DNA from: Branchiostoma floridae | Taxonomy: Eukaryota > Chordata > Leptocardii > Amphioxiformes > Branchiostomatidae | DNA length: 56,681 bases | Reading direction: 5' to 3' | NCBI RefSeq assembly: GCF_000003815.2 | Contig: NC_049988.1 | Coordinates: 17,659,795 to 17,716,475 of the forward strand | Shown here: piece after piece, positions 25,167 to 34,500 of the stretch | Layout: each line of letters begins with the position of its first letter | Numbering within the stretch: the stretch's first letter is position 1 | Notes under the pieces: model-generated | The model's database searches: none | Seen by the model: the letters and a program-made list of their open reading frames with translations, nothing else | What the model was told of the DNA's origin: nothing | Translations under genes and position numbers: made by a program

Positions 25167-28100
25167 CCAACCCCCCCCCCCCCCCCCCACACACACACAC
25201 ATACACACACACAGACCACAGACACAGAAACACCCACAGACACACCCAAAACAATATCTCCCTTTTTCATGGAGACATCTCGGAGGGTCTTCTCATTACC
25301 TACTGTTCTCATTATGAAAATCCCGTTCTCCAGGATGAAATACGTGATAAACTGACGCCCATCGCGGNNNNNNNNNNNNNNNNNNNNNNNNNNNNNNNNN
25401 NNNNNNNNNNNNNNNNNNNNNNNNNNNNNNNNNNNNNNNNNNNNNNNNNNNNNNNNNNNNNNNNNNNNNNNNNNNNNNNNNNNNNNNNNNNNNNNNNNNN
25501 NNNNNNNNNNNNNNNNNNNNNNNNNNNNNNNNNNNNNNNNNNNNNNNNNNNNNNNNNNNNNNNNNNNNNNNNNNNNNNNNNNNNNNNNNNNNNNNNNNNN
25601 NNNNNNNNATATGGCAATCCAAATGTTTTGTAACCATTTTATGCGTGGTATCTGCGTATAGATTTTGTCCAATCGAGAATTTTAAAAGTCATAAGTAATT
25701 TTACATTTGTAGGTAATGTTATATGGCAAACTTACAACCCACAAGACTGGAAACATTACACAAGACTGGAAACATTTGCATGTCTCATGGTTATTGTATT
25801 TTGCAAGCACCAGTCGAATGAAATGAATATTCTTTTTTTCAGTTCAACGACAACCATATACGTCGGGGACACGACTTCTGTAGTCCTCGAAGTCACCGTG
25901 TCGAACCGAGGCGAGGAGTCGTACGAGTCTCAGCTGTTCGTACTTGTGCCGGAGGAAGTGGACTATGTGGGGGCGCAGCGGATGGAATCAGTGAGTATCT
26001 ACTTAAAAATTACCTCACATTGACCTACAGCGTCGTCGAATGGCCTCTTCTTCTTCCTACTGAAGCGACCGGTATCGCCCTGTCAACATGGGAGGTCACC
26101 GGCGCAAGATGTACAAGTTTCAGTAAAGTTAGGAGACCATTTGACACCAATGTATCGATGGTTTTGACCTCTACAGTTGCTTGTGGTGGGGCATTCCAGT
26201 CCTTGACTGTACGTGGCAGGAACGAAGATCAACAAAGCATTGTGGTATTGTCTGGTCCTGCAGTGAGGCTGTGTGATCTTCTGGCCGAGTGGCTCTTACC
26301 GAAATTACCTTTCTAGTAATATATATGGATAACACGCATGTATTCCGTAAACGTAAGTGCGACCCTTTGGTAGATTCAATGTGTACATTCTAATTTATAC
26401 TTAAACATTTCTCCTTCTACATTTGCTAGAACACCCCCGCCATGTGCAGCTATACACCGGCAGGGTCAGGCGGAACCATTCACTGCGGGGTGGGGAATCC
26501 GCTCAAGGCAGACGCCACGGTAATGACAACTTATAAGATTGTAAAAAAAAAGGACTCAGCTGAGGGTAAGATATAAGTCGGTGCAAAAAGAGAACGAACC
26601 TCTAAAGTAAAGCCCATTTTCACATATGTTGTATATTGTACCCTGAACTTAGACGTGATGTCACAGCAAAAGTTCACAGCGCTGTTTATGTGTTATACAG
26701 GTTGTTCTACAACTGCGTTTCCTGGCCGCCAACCTTAACGGAAGTCGCAGCTTTCTGGATTTTCCTATCTTCGCTAACAGGTATGCAGAACTTTTATCTA
26801 CAATTTGTTTTCCTACACAAAAAAATGAGTTAACAGCAAAGCCTTACTCTAACACAAGAATACTCACTGAAATTTTGGGTCCCTGCTGAACATGTAAAGA
26901 GGCTACAATAAAGTGCCGTTTTCCTTCCCTACTCCAGTTCAACACCAGACGACGTCAGCACAACAGGGGACAATCAGGTCGTCTTTTCCGCACAAGTCGT
27001 GGTCGAGGCAGAGGTCACGGTCAAGGGGTAAGATTCGTACTTAGACTTAGACTTAGGGGCTATCGTTTCTTCCGACACATAAGGGCAGTCAGGTGGACCC
27101 AGCAGGCTCTGTCAGCAGCCATCCTCCTCACATCTTTCCAGATGATGTTGACTGTTTCTGCCTTCCTGGCTAATTTACTGGCCCCTTGCTCTCCGTGAGG
27201 TTCCTCTGTATGTATAAAGACATAGCCTCTTCTTAGCCTCCATCGCATGCTCTCTGATCTGGCCCTTTTTTGGTTCATAATACACTTTTGCTAGCATTTC
27301 GTTATGTACTGAGTCGTTTGTGCCTCCAGCCCCAGAAAGCCTGCTATGGCGGCAAGCCTCTGCGGCTAGACTTAATCCAGCGTCGCAAGTAACTCAAGCA
27401 ACTGGATAAAATCTGGAAATGGTCAGGCGTTTCAGCTTGACGGACGAACTGTCATTGGAAGGACGAACATCTATATTAACTAACCTTTTCATTGTCTTCA
27501 CTTCAAGAACACATCAAGTCTGAGGTTGGATTGAAGATGGTAAATCCAGGTGTTCGTCCAGTTACTGACGAAAGACAGTGGATGCTGTCTGAAACGTCAG
27601 ACCGTTTTCAAATGTTTGTCCTGTTGCTCAAGTATCTGCCACCATGCTGTTACCTTCAACGATACAAGTCCTGTGTCATTTATGACGTGGTCTTTCTAAC
27701 GTTTGAGAGGTCTCGCAGGGTCTGGGGTAAGATTCCTCTTCCACTTTCTTTTTTTGACGTGAGCTGTTTCATTGTTCTGGATGATTGTGCTAACACTGTG
27801 CTTGTCTTGCAACGCAGAGCGTCCCTTCCCAGACATATGTGGCTTGACAGCACCTTCGCACGGGAAGATGAAAATGGCAAAGACAGACCAAAGGACAAAA
27901 CAGACAGCGATGCAGACACAGAAGCAGTGATGTCTCAAATAAAACACGTCTACGAGGTACGAAGCTTTTTGTTCTGACAAAATAAAAGTACCAAAGTTAA
28001 AAAAACGCCCTATTGTTATTGCGTAGATGTGCCATTCACGAAGACAGTTCAACGAATGATTTTCCTGAACCACTTGCCTTAATAGTAAAAATTTCATAAT

Positions 28101-30249
28101 TCATACATGTATGGAAAATAAAGTAGTTTTCACTTGAAAGTTCATCAGTGTTGGTCGAAGTCATTCTGTATCCAAATTTTAGACTGATCAAGTCCAGCCT
28201 TTGCCAAGAAATGAGGAGCCTACCCTGTTCTTACATTTACTACCTAGGTGAGGAACCACGGTCCCAGCGATGTGGGACAAACCATCGCCACGGTCCTGTG
28301 GCCAGCCACAACCGAGGGCAGCAGTGTAACTGTGACGGTTCCCGTCGTCACTCTGAAAAACCAGCAGGGCTATTGTCTTGTTGACAATGCAACAACTCTG
28401 GTGAGGTGGTATTTTCAATGGCTTGTAAAGTAAGATCTTATAAGATCACACTCACTCAATCACTCACTCACTCAATCAATCAATCAATCAATCAATCAAT
28501 GATTTTACTTGCAATTTGCGTTGAAATTGGTTACATAATGTACACGGTGCTTTAGTGGTGTTACACGTTCGTCTTGTTATGTTATTTTCAGATGTGCGAA
28601 AATGCTGAGGACTGTTACATCATAAGCTGCATAGTCAACGGACTGGGGAGTGGAGGCAGCTTTGTTATAGAGATCACGTCGGAAATAGAAGACGTACAGG
28701 TTGGTAGTATTCACTAAACAGACGCACGGGTTAGTGTTCGGTACAAGAACAAGAAGCAGTCCAAAATAGATCTAGAGGACGAACGTGTTTGTATTAAGTT
28801 TAAAAAAGTACAAGAACCGTGTCATGTGGATTAGATATAGCTGAACATCTTTAATGTTTGCCTAATGGTACGGAGCACGTATGCTCGTATGTGTTTGAAG
28901 CTTAGGATAAACCAAATAAAGAAAATTAATGTAACGTTAGTGTATTTTGCTGTAACGTAGCTATTGAGAATAATAGCTGTAAGTTTCATCTTTTTGTAAC
29001 GTATATATGATGGTATTGGATGTTGTTATAAGTTATTGGGAAGGAGAAACTTGAAGTATCTTGAGCAATTTTAATGTTCTTATCGTTCTTAAGAAGTATC
29101 ATGTGTGCTTATAGTCTGTGCGACACAAACTCTGCTGTCTGGGGCTGTAACTGGCCTCTCTCTGCAAAATGCTGGTCGGATGTTGGGTGGGCTGCTATAA
29201 GCGAGATTTAATCAGGCTAGTGTACTTAGAATTTCAATGTTTTGTTCCATTTCTTCAGTTTTCTTCACTTGGCAACACGACTGAGGACCTGCTGGTGTCC
29301 ACAGCCCGGGTGGTGGTTATGGACATGCCGTACAGTATCAGCCCCACCGCGCTCCCAACGGCACAAACTAACGTAAGATACTTATGCTACAGTTATTTAG
29401 CACCTAATAGTCTTCTATAGCGTAAATTATTTTCTTAACACGTTCTGTTTGCAATTGTGATCGTGTCATGAAGAACAAAGTGAAGAAAAGTATTGTTTGA
29501 TTTAGATTCATGCATTGACTCAGGCAGTGGTTTGAATTGCTTTATTTTGCAACAGTAATCTTTTTTTTTATTTCTTTAGTGAAGCAAATGCTATATAATA
29601 TTACATGATTATTGAGTAGTTATAAGATAACAACGCGGAACTAGCGCCATTAGTTGTATTTCTTACAATATTTTTTTTTACTCTGTATGAGTAAAATATG
29701 CGTATGCTAGACTTATTAGGACACTAAATGATGTAAACTGTACCTCTGTTATATATTTTGTCAGATTCTCAATTCTTCGATCATGACCTCAATGAAAAGT
29801 GGCCTGTGGGTCGATTTGAGCTTTCATGAATACACAAAGGTTCAATCAAACAGTGTTTTCTTCATTCTTCGTATCAATAGGTTACCACATCTATCATATT
29901 GCCGAGACCAGTTACCAGAAGGAAGAGAGTGAAAGCCTGGATAATCGCAAGTGCAGTGCTGAGCGGTTTGATGCTGCTGGTAGCCATTGCTTTGGTCCTC
30001 TACCGGGTATGTACTCTATTTTTGCAGATGTTTGCTATTCTCCCTGGCTTCTTGAATATTGGAATCTATTTTTATATACCTTAGTATTTATCTCAAGAAT
30101 GTATGTTCTTATCATATTTTCCACTGCAGCTTGGTTTCTTCGATCGAAAGAAAGTGTCCAAAGAAGACGACGTATTTGACGCTCACGACAGAGACGTAGA
30201 CAGTGGTATTCAGGAGGACGAAGATGGATCAACACTCAAGGGACCTTAG
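13940..30249 (+). CDS. Integrin alpha subunit, non-I-domain class
   Basis: Exons: 13940-14142, 16394-16530, 17936-17997, 18607-18733, 18947-19017, 19198-19243, 19744-19824, 20318-20362, 20558-20601, 20949-21002, 21133-21185, 21651-21777, 22223-22331, 22733-22830, 23263-23353, 23696-23741, 24155-24262, 24763-24955, 25334-25367 (runs into a gap), 25843-25990, 26430-26519, 26701-26780, 26938-27027, 27818-27956, 28248-28400, 28592-28699, 29259-29372, 29881-30006, 30130-30249. About 955 codons are visible, so near 1,000 in all, normal for the family. The order is signal peptide, seven FG-GAP blades, thigh, calf domains, TM and GFFDR tail. No I-domain interrupts blades 2-3. It should pair with a beta subunit as a matrix receptor at the plasma membrane. 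Blade 4-5 sequence and the GFFDR tail recall the RGD-binding (PS2, alphaV/5/8) group, which is an inference. ATG 13991 is an alternative start nearer the hydrophobic core. Confidence 0.95.
16205..16275 (+). repeat. TCTCT pentanucleotide microsatellite
   Basis: About 13 near-perfect CTTCT units lie in integrin intron 1. The polypyrimidine character continues with interruptions from about 16120 to 16330, roughly 120-190 bp upstream of the exon 2 acceptor. Confidence 0.9.
16560..16846. mobile_element. Palindromic MITE, larger member of the TAATCTCCAAGCAGAT family
   Basis: The left end reads TAATCTCCAAGCAGATGT and the right end is the near-complement of TAATGTCCAAGTAGATGT. Matching inner blocks include TTCACCTTTAT and GTCRACGGAYGGTKGTTTCAAA on each arm, facing inward, with the fold point near 16733. 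It is about 287 bp long, lies in integrin intron 2, and has no coding content. The shared termini link it to 9345-9459. Confidence 0.7.
18471..18580 (+). repeat. Dispersed repeat, copy 1 of a pair
   Basis: This region shares a series of blocks (GCTGTCCGGGGCTGTAACTGG, GGATGTTGGGCGGGCTGC, TTTAATCAGGCTA) with 29113-29220 in the same orientation. Both copies sit in integrin introns shortly upstream of an exon (18607 and 29259). The family is unrecognised; no coding or tRNA feature is seen. Confidence 0.65.
19330..19655 (+). repeat. CA/ACACAG-type microsatellite
   Basis: A long imperfect (CA)n tract is interrupted by CAGACA and CTGTGACA motifs, with an internal near-duplication of about 60 bp (19482-19535 versus 19539-19590). 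Because it lacks stops it opens five long frames of His/Thr or Cys/Val repeats on both strands, and none is a gene. It lies in integrin intron 6. Confidence 0.95.
20810..20945 (-). repeat. Degraded dispersed retroelement tail, copy 1
   Basis: On the minus strand the block CAGCAGCGACACCTATGCTG is followed by CCCTAAAGAATGTGACAGA. The order matches 35820-35965 (minus) and 22915-23080 (plus), which share AGCGACRCCTAGCTGC, a GTCAG block and a CGTCG block. It looks like the 3' region of a non-LTR or Penelope-like element, but the family is not proven. Confidence 0.45.
22915..23080 (+). repeat. Dispersed retroelement tail, copy 2
   Basis: It contains GTTAGTAGCGACACCTAGCTGC, an AAGTCAGTAATGC block, ACCGAAATTGACGTCG, and near its end AATAAAAGACTT, which resembles a polyadenylated 3' end. 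It is homologous by eye to 35965-35820 on the opposite strand. It lies in intron 14 of the integrin gene. Confidence 0.5.
23482..23580 (+). repeat. 27-bp minisatellite, about 3.5 units
   Basis: Units of the type TTAGTTACCGACTACAAGAACAGCATA repeat with one or two changes each. Since 27 is a multiple of three, a short frame (23475-23687) is open through it. It is intronic between exons 15 and 16 and not coding. Confidence 0.85.
25121..25250 (+). repeat. CA microsatellite with C-run
   Basis: (CA)n is interrupted by a run of about 17 C near 25171-25188 and followed by ACACAGA-type units. It lies in the intron just before exon 19 and next to the 241-N gap, so repeat content probably hampered assembly here. 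Confidence 0.93.
25368..25608. other. Assembly gap (241 N) inside the integrin gene
   Basis: The gap cuts exon 19 after its first 34 bases (DEIRDKLTPIA). The rest of that exon is hidden. The next visible exon (25843) starts needing two bases from the previous one, so the missing coding length must leave phase 2. An additional small exon inside the gap cannot be excluded. Confidence 0.95.
27060..27278 (-). mobile_element. LINE C-terminal fragment
   Basis: The minus-strand frame reads MRWRLRRGYVF, then WKDVRRMAADRACWVHLTAL and a stop. This resembles the extreme C-terminus of reverse transcriptases of several non-LTR clades, where a W-x-D-x2-RMAxDRxxW motif precedes the stop. Only about 70 residues remain, in the intron between integrin exons 23 and 24. 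Identification rests on this one motif. Confidence 0.45.
28447..28500 (+). repeat. CACT/CAAT tetranucleotide microsatellite
   Basis: Several CACT units grade into about eight CAAT units in the intron 3' of exon 25. A similar CAAT tail ends the SINE at 33453-33952, so this may be an orphan SINE tail. Confidence 0.85.
29113..29220 (+). repeat. Dispersed repeat, copy 2 of a pair
   Basis: This is the counterpart of 18471-18580: the same block order over about 108 bp with roughly 80% similarity by eye. It lies 39 bp upstream of the exon 27 acceptor. Confidence 0.65.
29726..29860 (+). repeat. Dispersed repeat B, copy 1
   Basis: The order GATGTAAACTGTACCTCTGTTA, CATGACCTCAATGAAAAGTGG, CTTTCATGAATACACAAAGG and a CAATCAAAC end is repeated at 37258-37395 in the same orientation. 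It occupies most of the integrin intron before exon 28, ending about 20 bp from the acceptor. It resembles a non-LTR 3' end; the family is unknown. Confidence 0.65.
29881..30249 (+). other. Integrin exons 28-29: transmembrane segment and short tail
   Basis: Exon 28 encodes an outer segment PRPVTRRKRVK and then a hydrophobic helix from WIIASAVLSG to VLYR. Exon 29 opens LGFFDRKK, the conserved membrane-proximal GFFxR motif that clasps the beta-subunit tail, here with Asp as in vertebrate alpha8. An acidic tail rich in D/E follows and ends STLKGP and TAG at 30247-30249. The RRKR (29917-29928) immediately outside the membrane is unusual for an integrin alpha chain. Confidence 0.92.
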
Positions 30250-31580
30250 CGAAAACGGCACAAATTCGGTAGTAAAAACAGCTTAGGTTTTGTATATGCA
30301 ATCGCTATATGTTTCCTGAAATTTTTCGAAATAAGTGATCTTGAAATACTAAATGGTTAGAGCGAAAAAAAAAATTCTTATCAAAACTGATACGATCTCT
30401 TTGTCTAATCCTGTCCTTTCAATGAAGCATGCTTGCAGACAGTCATTTTGTCGTCCTTGATTTGGATACATTTTTCTTGTGCAGTATTATCATCTGTGTA
30501 AATAACTTGATATGGGACCTTTAAAAGGGTCCGAAGACTGATCTGGCGGCTAGGGCTTATGTCCCGATACACCGGACCCACAAATTTGTGAGTGATAATC
30601 AGTGAACATAGGCTGGGCCTGTTGTTAATGTACAGAAAGTGTCTATTTTTTGTATGAACGCGTGTATTGACCTGTGATGTTATGTGTAACACTTTAACAC
30701 CGTAGAAAACTAATTCTGTACTATATTGTGAGCTTCAATCCAATAGTACAAGCACATTCACGGTTTCAATGAGCAGGCGGCATGAATTATGGGTAATATG
30801 TCAATGGTAAAGACCCCTGAGACGTAAACGAAGTACGTCTGGACATTGTCATGCAAATCAAGACAATGGTCGAGACGAGATCTGTTTACAAGTGAGGGGC
30901 TTTCACTTTTGACAGGCTACCCACAATTCCTGTTGCTGCACATGCGTACTCGGGATCGTGAATTTGCTTATACGCTTCCACCGAACTAAAGTAACGGTAC
31001 TTCAGTTCCTGCAGATAGCTAAAAAGCTTGAACCAGACGCAATCACTCGAGCAGTAGAACTCCGATAATGGTGATAATAACTTTATTTCTAATAGCTCTT
31101 TACAATACAGAATGGACAAATTAAACCTTTTAGGTCCATATATTTCTTAAACGTACATTTTTACAATAATATGTTTAGTATGATCTACATTAACTATTCT
31201 GTGTGGAAACTGTTTTGCATTCGACAAACATTGAATTGTAAATATAATTGTACATTTCATGCTTTGCCTATTGACGGTAACTTTACAAACTTTCGATTTA
31301 CAATAAAATCCATTTTCAATGGCATTTGTTACCTGATTTCCTTTTTACATAATCACTTTCATAATTCCATAATCATTTCACATGATACCGTTACAAATAG
31401 ATTTTGTGAAGAAAAAACGCATCTTCGTAGGTTTCTTCGCAATTACTACTTCGTCATCTGATATCAAGGATAAAGAATCGACCTTGGAGAAGTTTTTAAG
31501 ATGAATTGTCTACGTCATGTTTGGTCGACTTCAGTGATCTAATCAGTCCGAAGTTGTTTCTTTAGTAGATCGGTAAATCT
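30250..31580. other. Convergent 3' region between integrin and mucin-like genes
   Basis: The stops of the two genes face each other across 1.33 kb. On the plus strand an AATAAA at 31302-31307 could serve the integrin transcript but is more than 1 kb from its stop. No exon was found. The short frames at 30405-30692 and 30886-31119 lack domains. Confidence 0.5.
31082..31087 (-). promoter_or_regulatory. Candidate poly(A) signal of the mucin-like gene
   Basis: The minus strand reads AATAAA about 0.5 kb after the TGA stop at 31583-31581. It is the first clear hexamer I noticed downstream on that strand. Transcript data would be needed to confirm use. Confidence 0.4.
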
Positions 31581-34500
31581 TCAGTCCTCTTTAAAAGCAC
31601 TGGGATCGATGAATTTCGGTCGCTGGATGGAAAACTGTAGGAAAGAAACAAAAAAAGGAACATAAGTTTGATCCGACGACACCACCAAACGTTGCTTCTG
31701 TCGATTCAACTTCACAATTTATTACAATATCACCATATTCAGAGCTCAATAGCATCTTTAGTATAGATACTACCTCATTTTAATGACGACACTTACAAAT
31801 AAGCTGATTACAGGAAATTATGAAAAAAAATCATGAATACAGAACTGTCGAATGTCATTAGATCCTGATATCTGATGAATCATATTTTTTTAAACAAACG
31901 ATGCTTTTGTCCAGTTAACGTTAATAAACAAAATCATGTTTATCTCCAAAGAATTTAATCATTTTGTTTTGCAATTAGACGATTAATACAGATAACCTGC
32001 TTGCAGATGGTGCTTCTTAGAAAAAAATGATATGCAGATAATAGTGCTTTTATATCTTGAAGTGTGAAGACGATGTGTTTACCTTTGTGTCCGATCCAAA
32101 GATGTTGTCATGTTCCTTCAATGCCTCCGGATCCTCCTCCTTCGGACACGCGGCGGGTTCGCACGCGGGAGAGCCGGGGGAGTCGTACCGATAGAAGCTG
32201 CCCAGACTCGTCATGCTGGACATGTCGCTAAGGGTGCCGGTCAGTCGACTGGACACGGAGCGCCGGGTCAGGCTGCCGCTGCTGAGGCTGCGCAAGCTCC
32301 GGTACGAGTTCGGGTACGGCAAATACCTGCACAGGACGGATAAATCATAGCTGCATTATACTATAGGAAATGGATAGGCAGAAAGTTGAGACAGACGTTT
32401 TCATCAACATTTACCCACATACTAAATATCGAGCTAATATTAGAAGTATTGGTTGCAGTATTAGTAGAATTAGTTGTATTAGTAATAGTAAGACAATTTG
32501 TAGTAGTAACGGTGGAAGTAGTAGTAGTAGCATTAGTTACTGTAGCAGTTATAGTAGTACTTTGCTGCAGTGGTCTGAATGCCCTAATGCTGCAATCAGT
32601 CTTTCTTCTACCAAGCGACCAGTACCGCGCTGACTAAGAATATTCAGAGTGGATGTAAGATAGCAGACTTTGAACATAAATACCTGTTCAGACCCGGAAG
32701 GTCGTGGTCTTGCGTATCGCTACTGGTTGAGTTACAGTCTGGTTTGCTGTCCGTCCATGGAGAGTCATTGCTGTCGCTGTTGCTAGAGCTGCTGTTCCGT
32801 TTGCTGTACCTGTCGCTGTTGTCAGAACTGCTGTTGTTCGGTTTGCTGTACGTCCATGGATAGTCGTTGCTTTTACTGTCGCTGCTGTTAGAGTTCTGGT
32901 TTGGCTTACTGTACGTCCATGGAAAATCGTTGCTGTCCTTGGTGCTGTTCTCAGAGCTCTGACTGGTTTTCCAGAATGTCCACGGAAAGGCGTTGCTGTT
33001 CCTTTCGCGGTCTGTTTTCCAGAACGTCCAGGCAAACTCGTTACTGTTCATGTCGCTGCTCTTGGAGCTCTGGTCTGGCGTGCTGTACGTCCAGGGAAAG
33101 CTGTTGCTGTTCTTATCGCTGTTTTGTGAGCTTTGGTTCGGCGTGCTGTAGGTCCATGGAAAGTCGTTGCTGTTGTAGATGCTGTTGGTCGAGCCGCTGT
33201 TTGGTGTGTTCTGGGTCCAAGTGAAGTACCCGCTGCTAGAGGCCTGTTCCCATTTGGGGAGCCAGATCCAACGTCTATAGCAACCAGAATGGAAAAATAT
33301 ATAAATATTTGTTTGAATTGTTAGACTTACATATATATTCGTCATCTGAAAGAATCTATGAAGAAGCTTTAAAGAACTGTCAACTCTGCCCAAGAAGACT
33401 ACTCTGGGGATGGATAAAATCTGATTTATATGAAAATGTGGTCAATATAGATTGATTGATTGATTGATTGATCTTATAGGGTAGTCCCTTCAGTCTAGAT
33501 GACTGATTTCCAAGGGAGCCCTGAACATGTTCGCACATGTTTACACGGCGGGGTTATAACGCCCCTTAAGGGGTGACATACCCTTTCGCTGGTAAATCAC
33601 CGTGTGGCTGATACGGTATGGAGGTTCGCCAGGCCTCCATCCGGGTGATTTGAAGTGAATCACCAACTCCAGACAGAAGGGTTTGTTCCATCTCACACCG
33701 CACCATCGCACGTGTGGGGGTTCTTTAACGTGCATAGGGTGTGACTCTCCCCATACACGGGACCTCCATTTACGTCCTATCCGAGGGACGGCCCTAGCCG
33801 AAGCTAGGTACTCATTTTCACCTGAGTATAGTGAGGAAATTCGTGTAAAGTGCCTTTCCCAAGGGCACAAGATCGGTGACACGCAGCCGGATTTGAACCC
33901 GCAACCTCTCGGTCACGAGGCACAAATCCTGCCACTGCGCCAGGCGATCTCACAATATAGATAAGAAAAGTAATGCCTTTTTCCGTGTAAAAAAATCCAA
34001 GGGACCACCAAAAAGCGTTACGTTGGCAAGATGGTCCTTATGTACAGGTGGTCACTTGTACATATTCAACTGTAATATCCCTATTGTAAACATATCACCA
34101 CTTACAACAGTCACAGTAATACTAGTGCCGAATGTTTCTAGTATATTTCGATATAGGTAATCTTGATATCCTGGTGACGTTAATAATGTTATGCTTATCT
34201 TATGCTAAAGTTTCTACAGGACAAGTGTCTGGAATATCATTGCGAAATTGAAACGTTACGTACCCTCCACTGGTGGTGCTCGCACCATCAACTGTGTAGT
34301 ACTTCACTTTCTTCAGCTTGCGTCTGTAGGCGGCGAGGCAAGCACAAAGCACGCACAGCAGAGGGATGCCGATGGAAAGGGCAACTGCAGGCAGAAGTAC
34401 CCCTGTCTTGTCTGGGATGTACGCCGCTATATTCAGTGCAAAAAGGAACGTTTGGTCAATGGTATGTAGTAAGAGAAAGTAAGATAGTCTTCTGTGGAGA

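Larger units (their letters stand above)
24155..29372 (+). other. Integrin exons 17-27: thigh and calf domains
   Basis: Exon 17 begins the thigh (VPVIDIVTAVLSVRPRVVD). Exon 18 gives FSVMLCVEYGG, and exon 19 DEIRDKLTPIA just before the gap, all classic landmarks. Exons 20-23 cover the end of the thigh and calf-1. Exons 24-27 cover calf-2, including QIKHVYE spliced to VRNHGPSDVGQT. No RxKR furin site is visible in the exon 24 acidic loop (27818-27956), where cleaved alpha chains are often cut, so a single-chain form is possible. Part of the thigh is hidden in the 241-N gap. Confidence 0.88.
31581..34426 (-). other. Transmembrane segment and long repetitive cytoplasmic tail (exons 31-34)
   Basis: Exon 31 encodes a hydrophobic helix from [11 protein letters not shown] to LAAY, followed by [10 protein letters not shown], a stop-transfer. 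Exon 32 (33274-32684) encodes about eight degenerate 21-residue repeats of the type [21 protein letters not shown] without its last residue or so in some copies. Four copies contain YSTP or YSKP. Exon 33 is Ser/Arg-rich ([14 protein letters not shown]) with DSPGSP. The small exon 34, preceded by a good acceptor at 31635-31648, ends [11 protein letters not shown] and TGA. An alternative is read-through past the exon 33 donor to a stop at about 32050. Confidence 0.85.

Noticed and set aside
13990-30249. An inserted alpha-I (von Willebrand A) domain in the integrin
   Set aside because: The exons for blades 2 to 4 join in phase with no room or sequence for an I-domain.
33541-33964. 93-113 codon frames on both strands
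   Set aside because: They lie entirely inside the SINE body defined by its target duplications.
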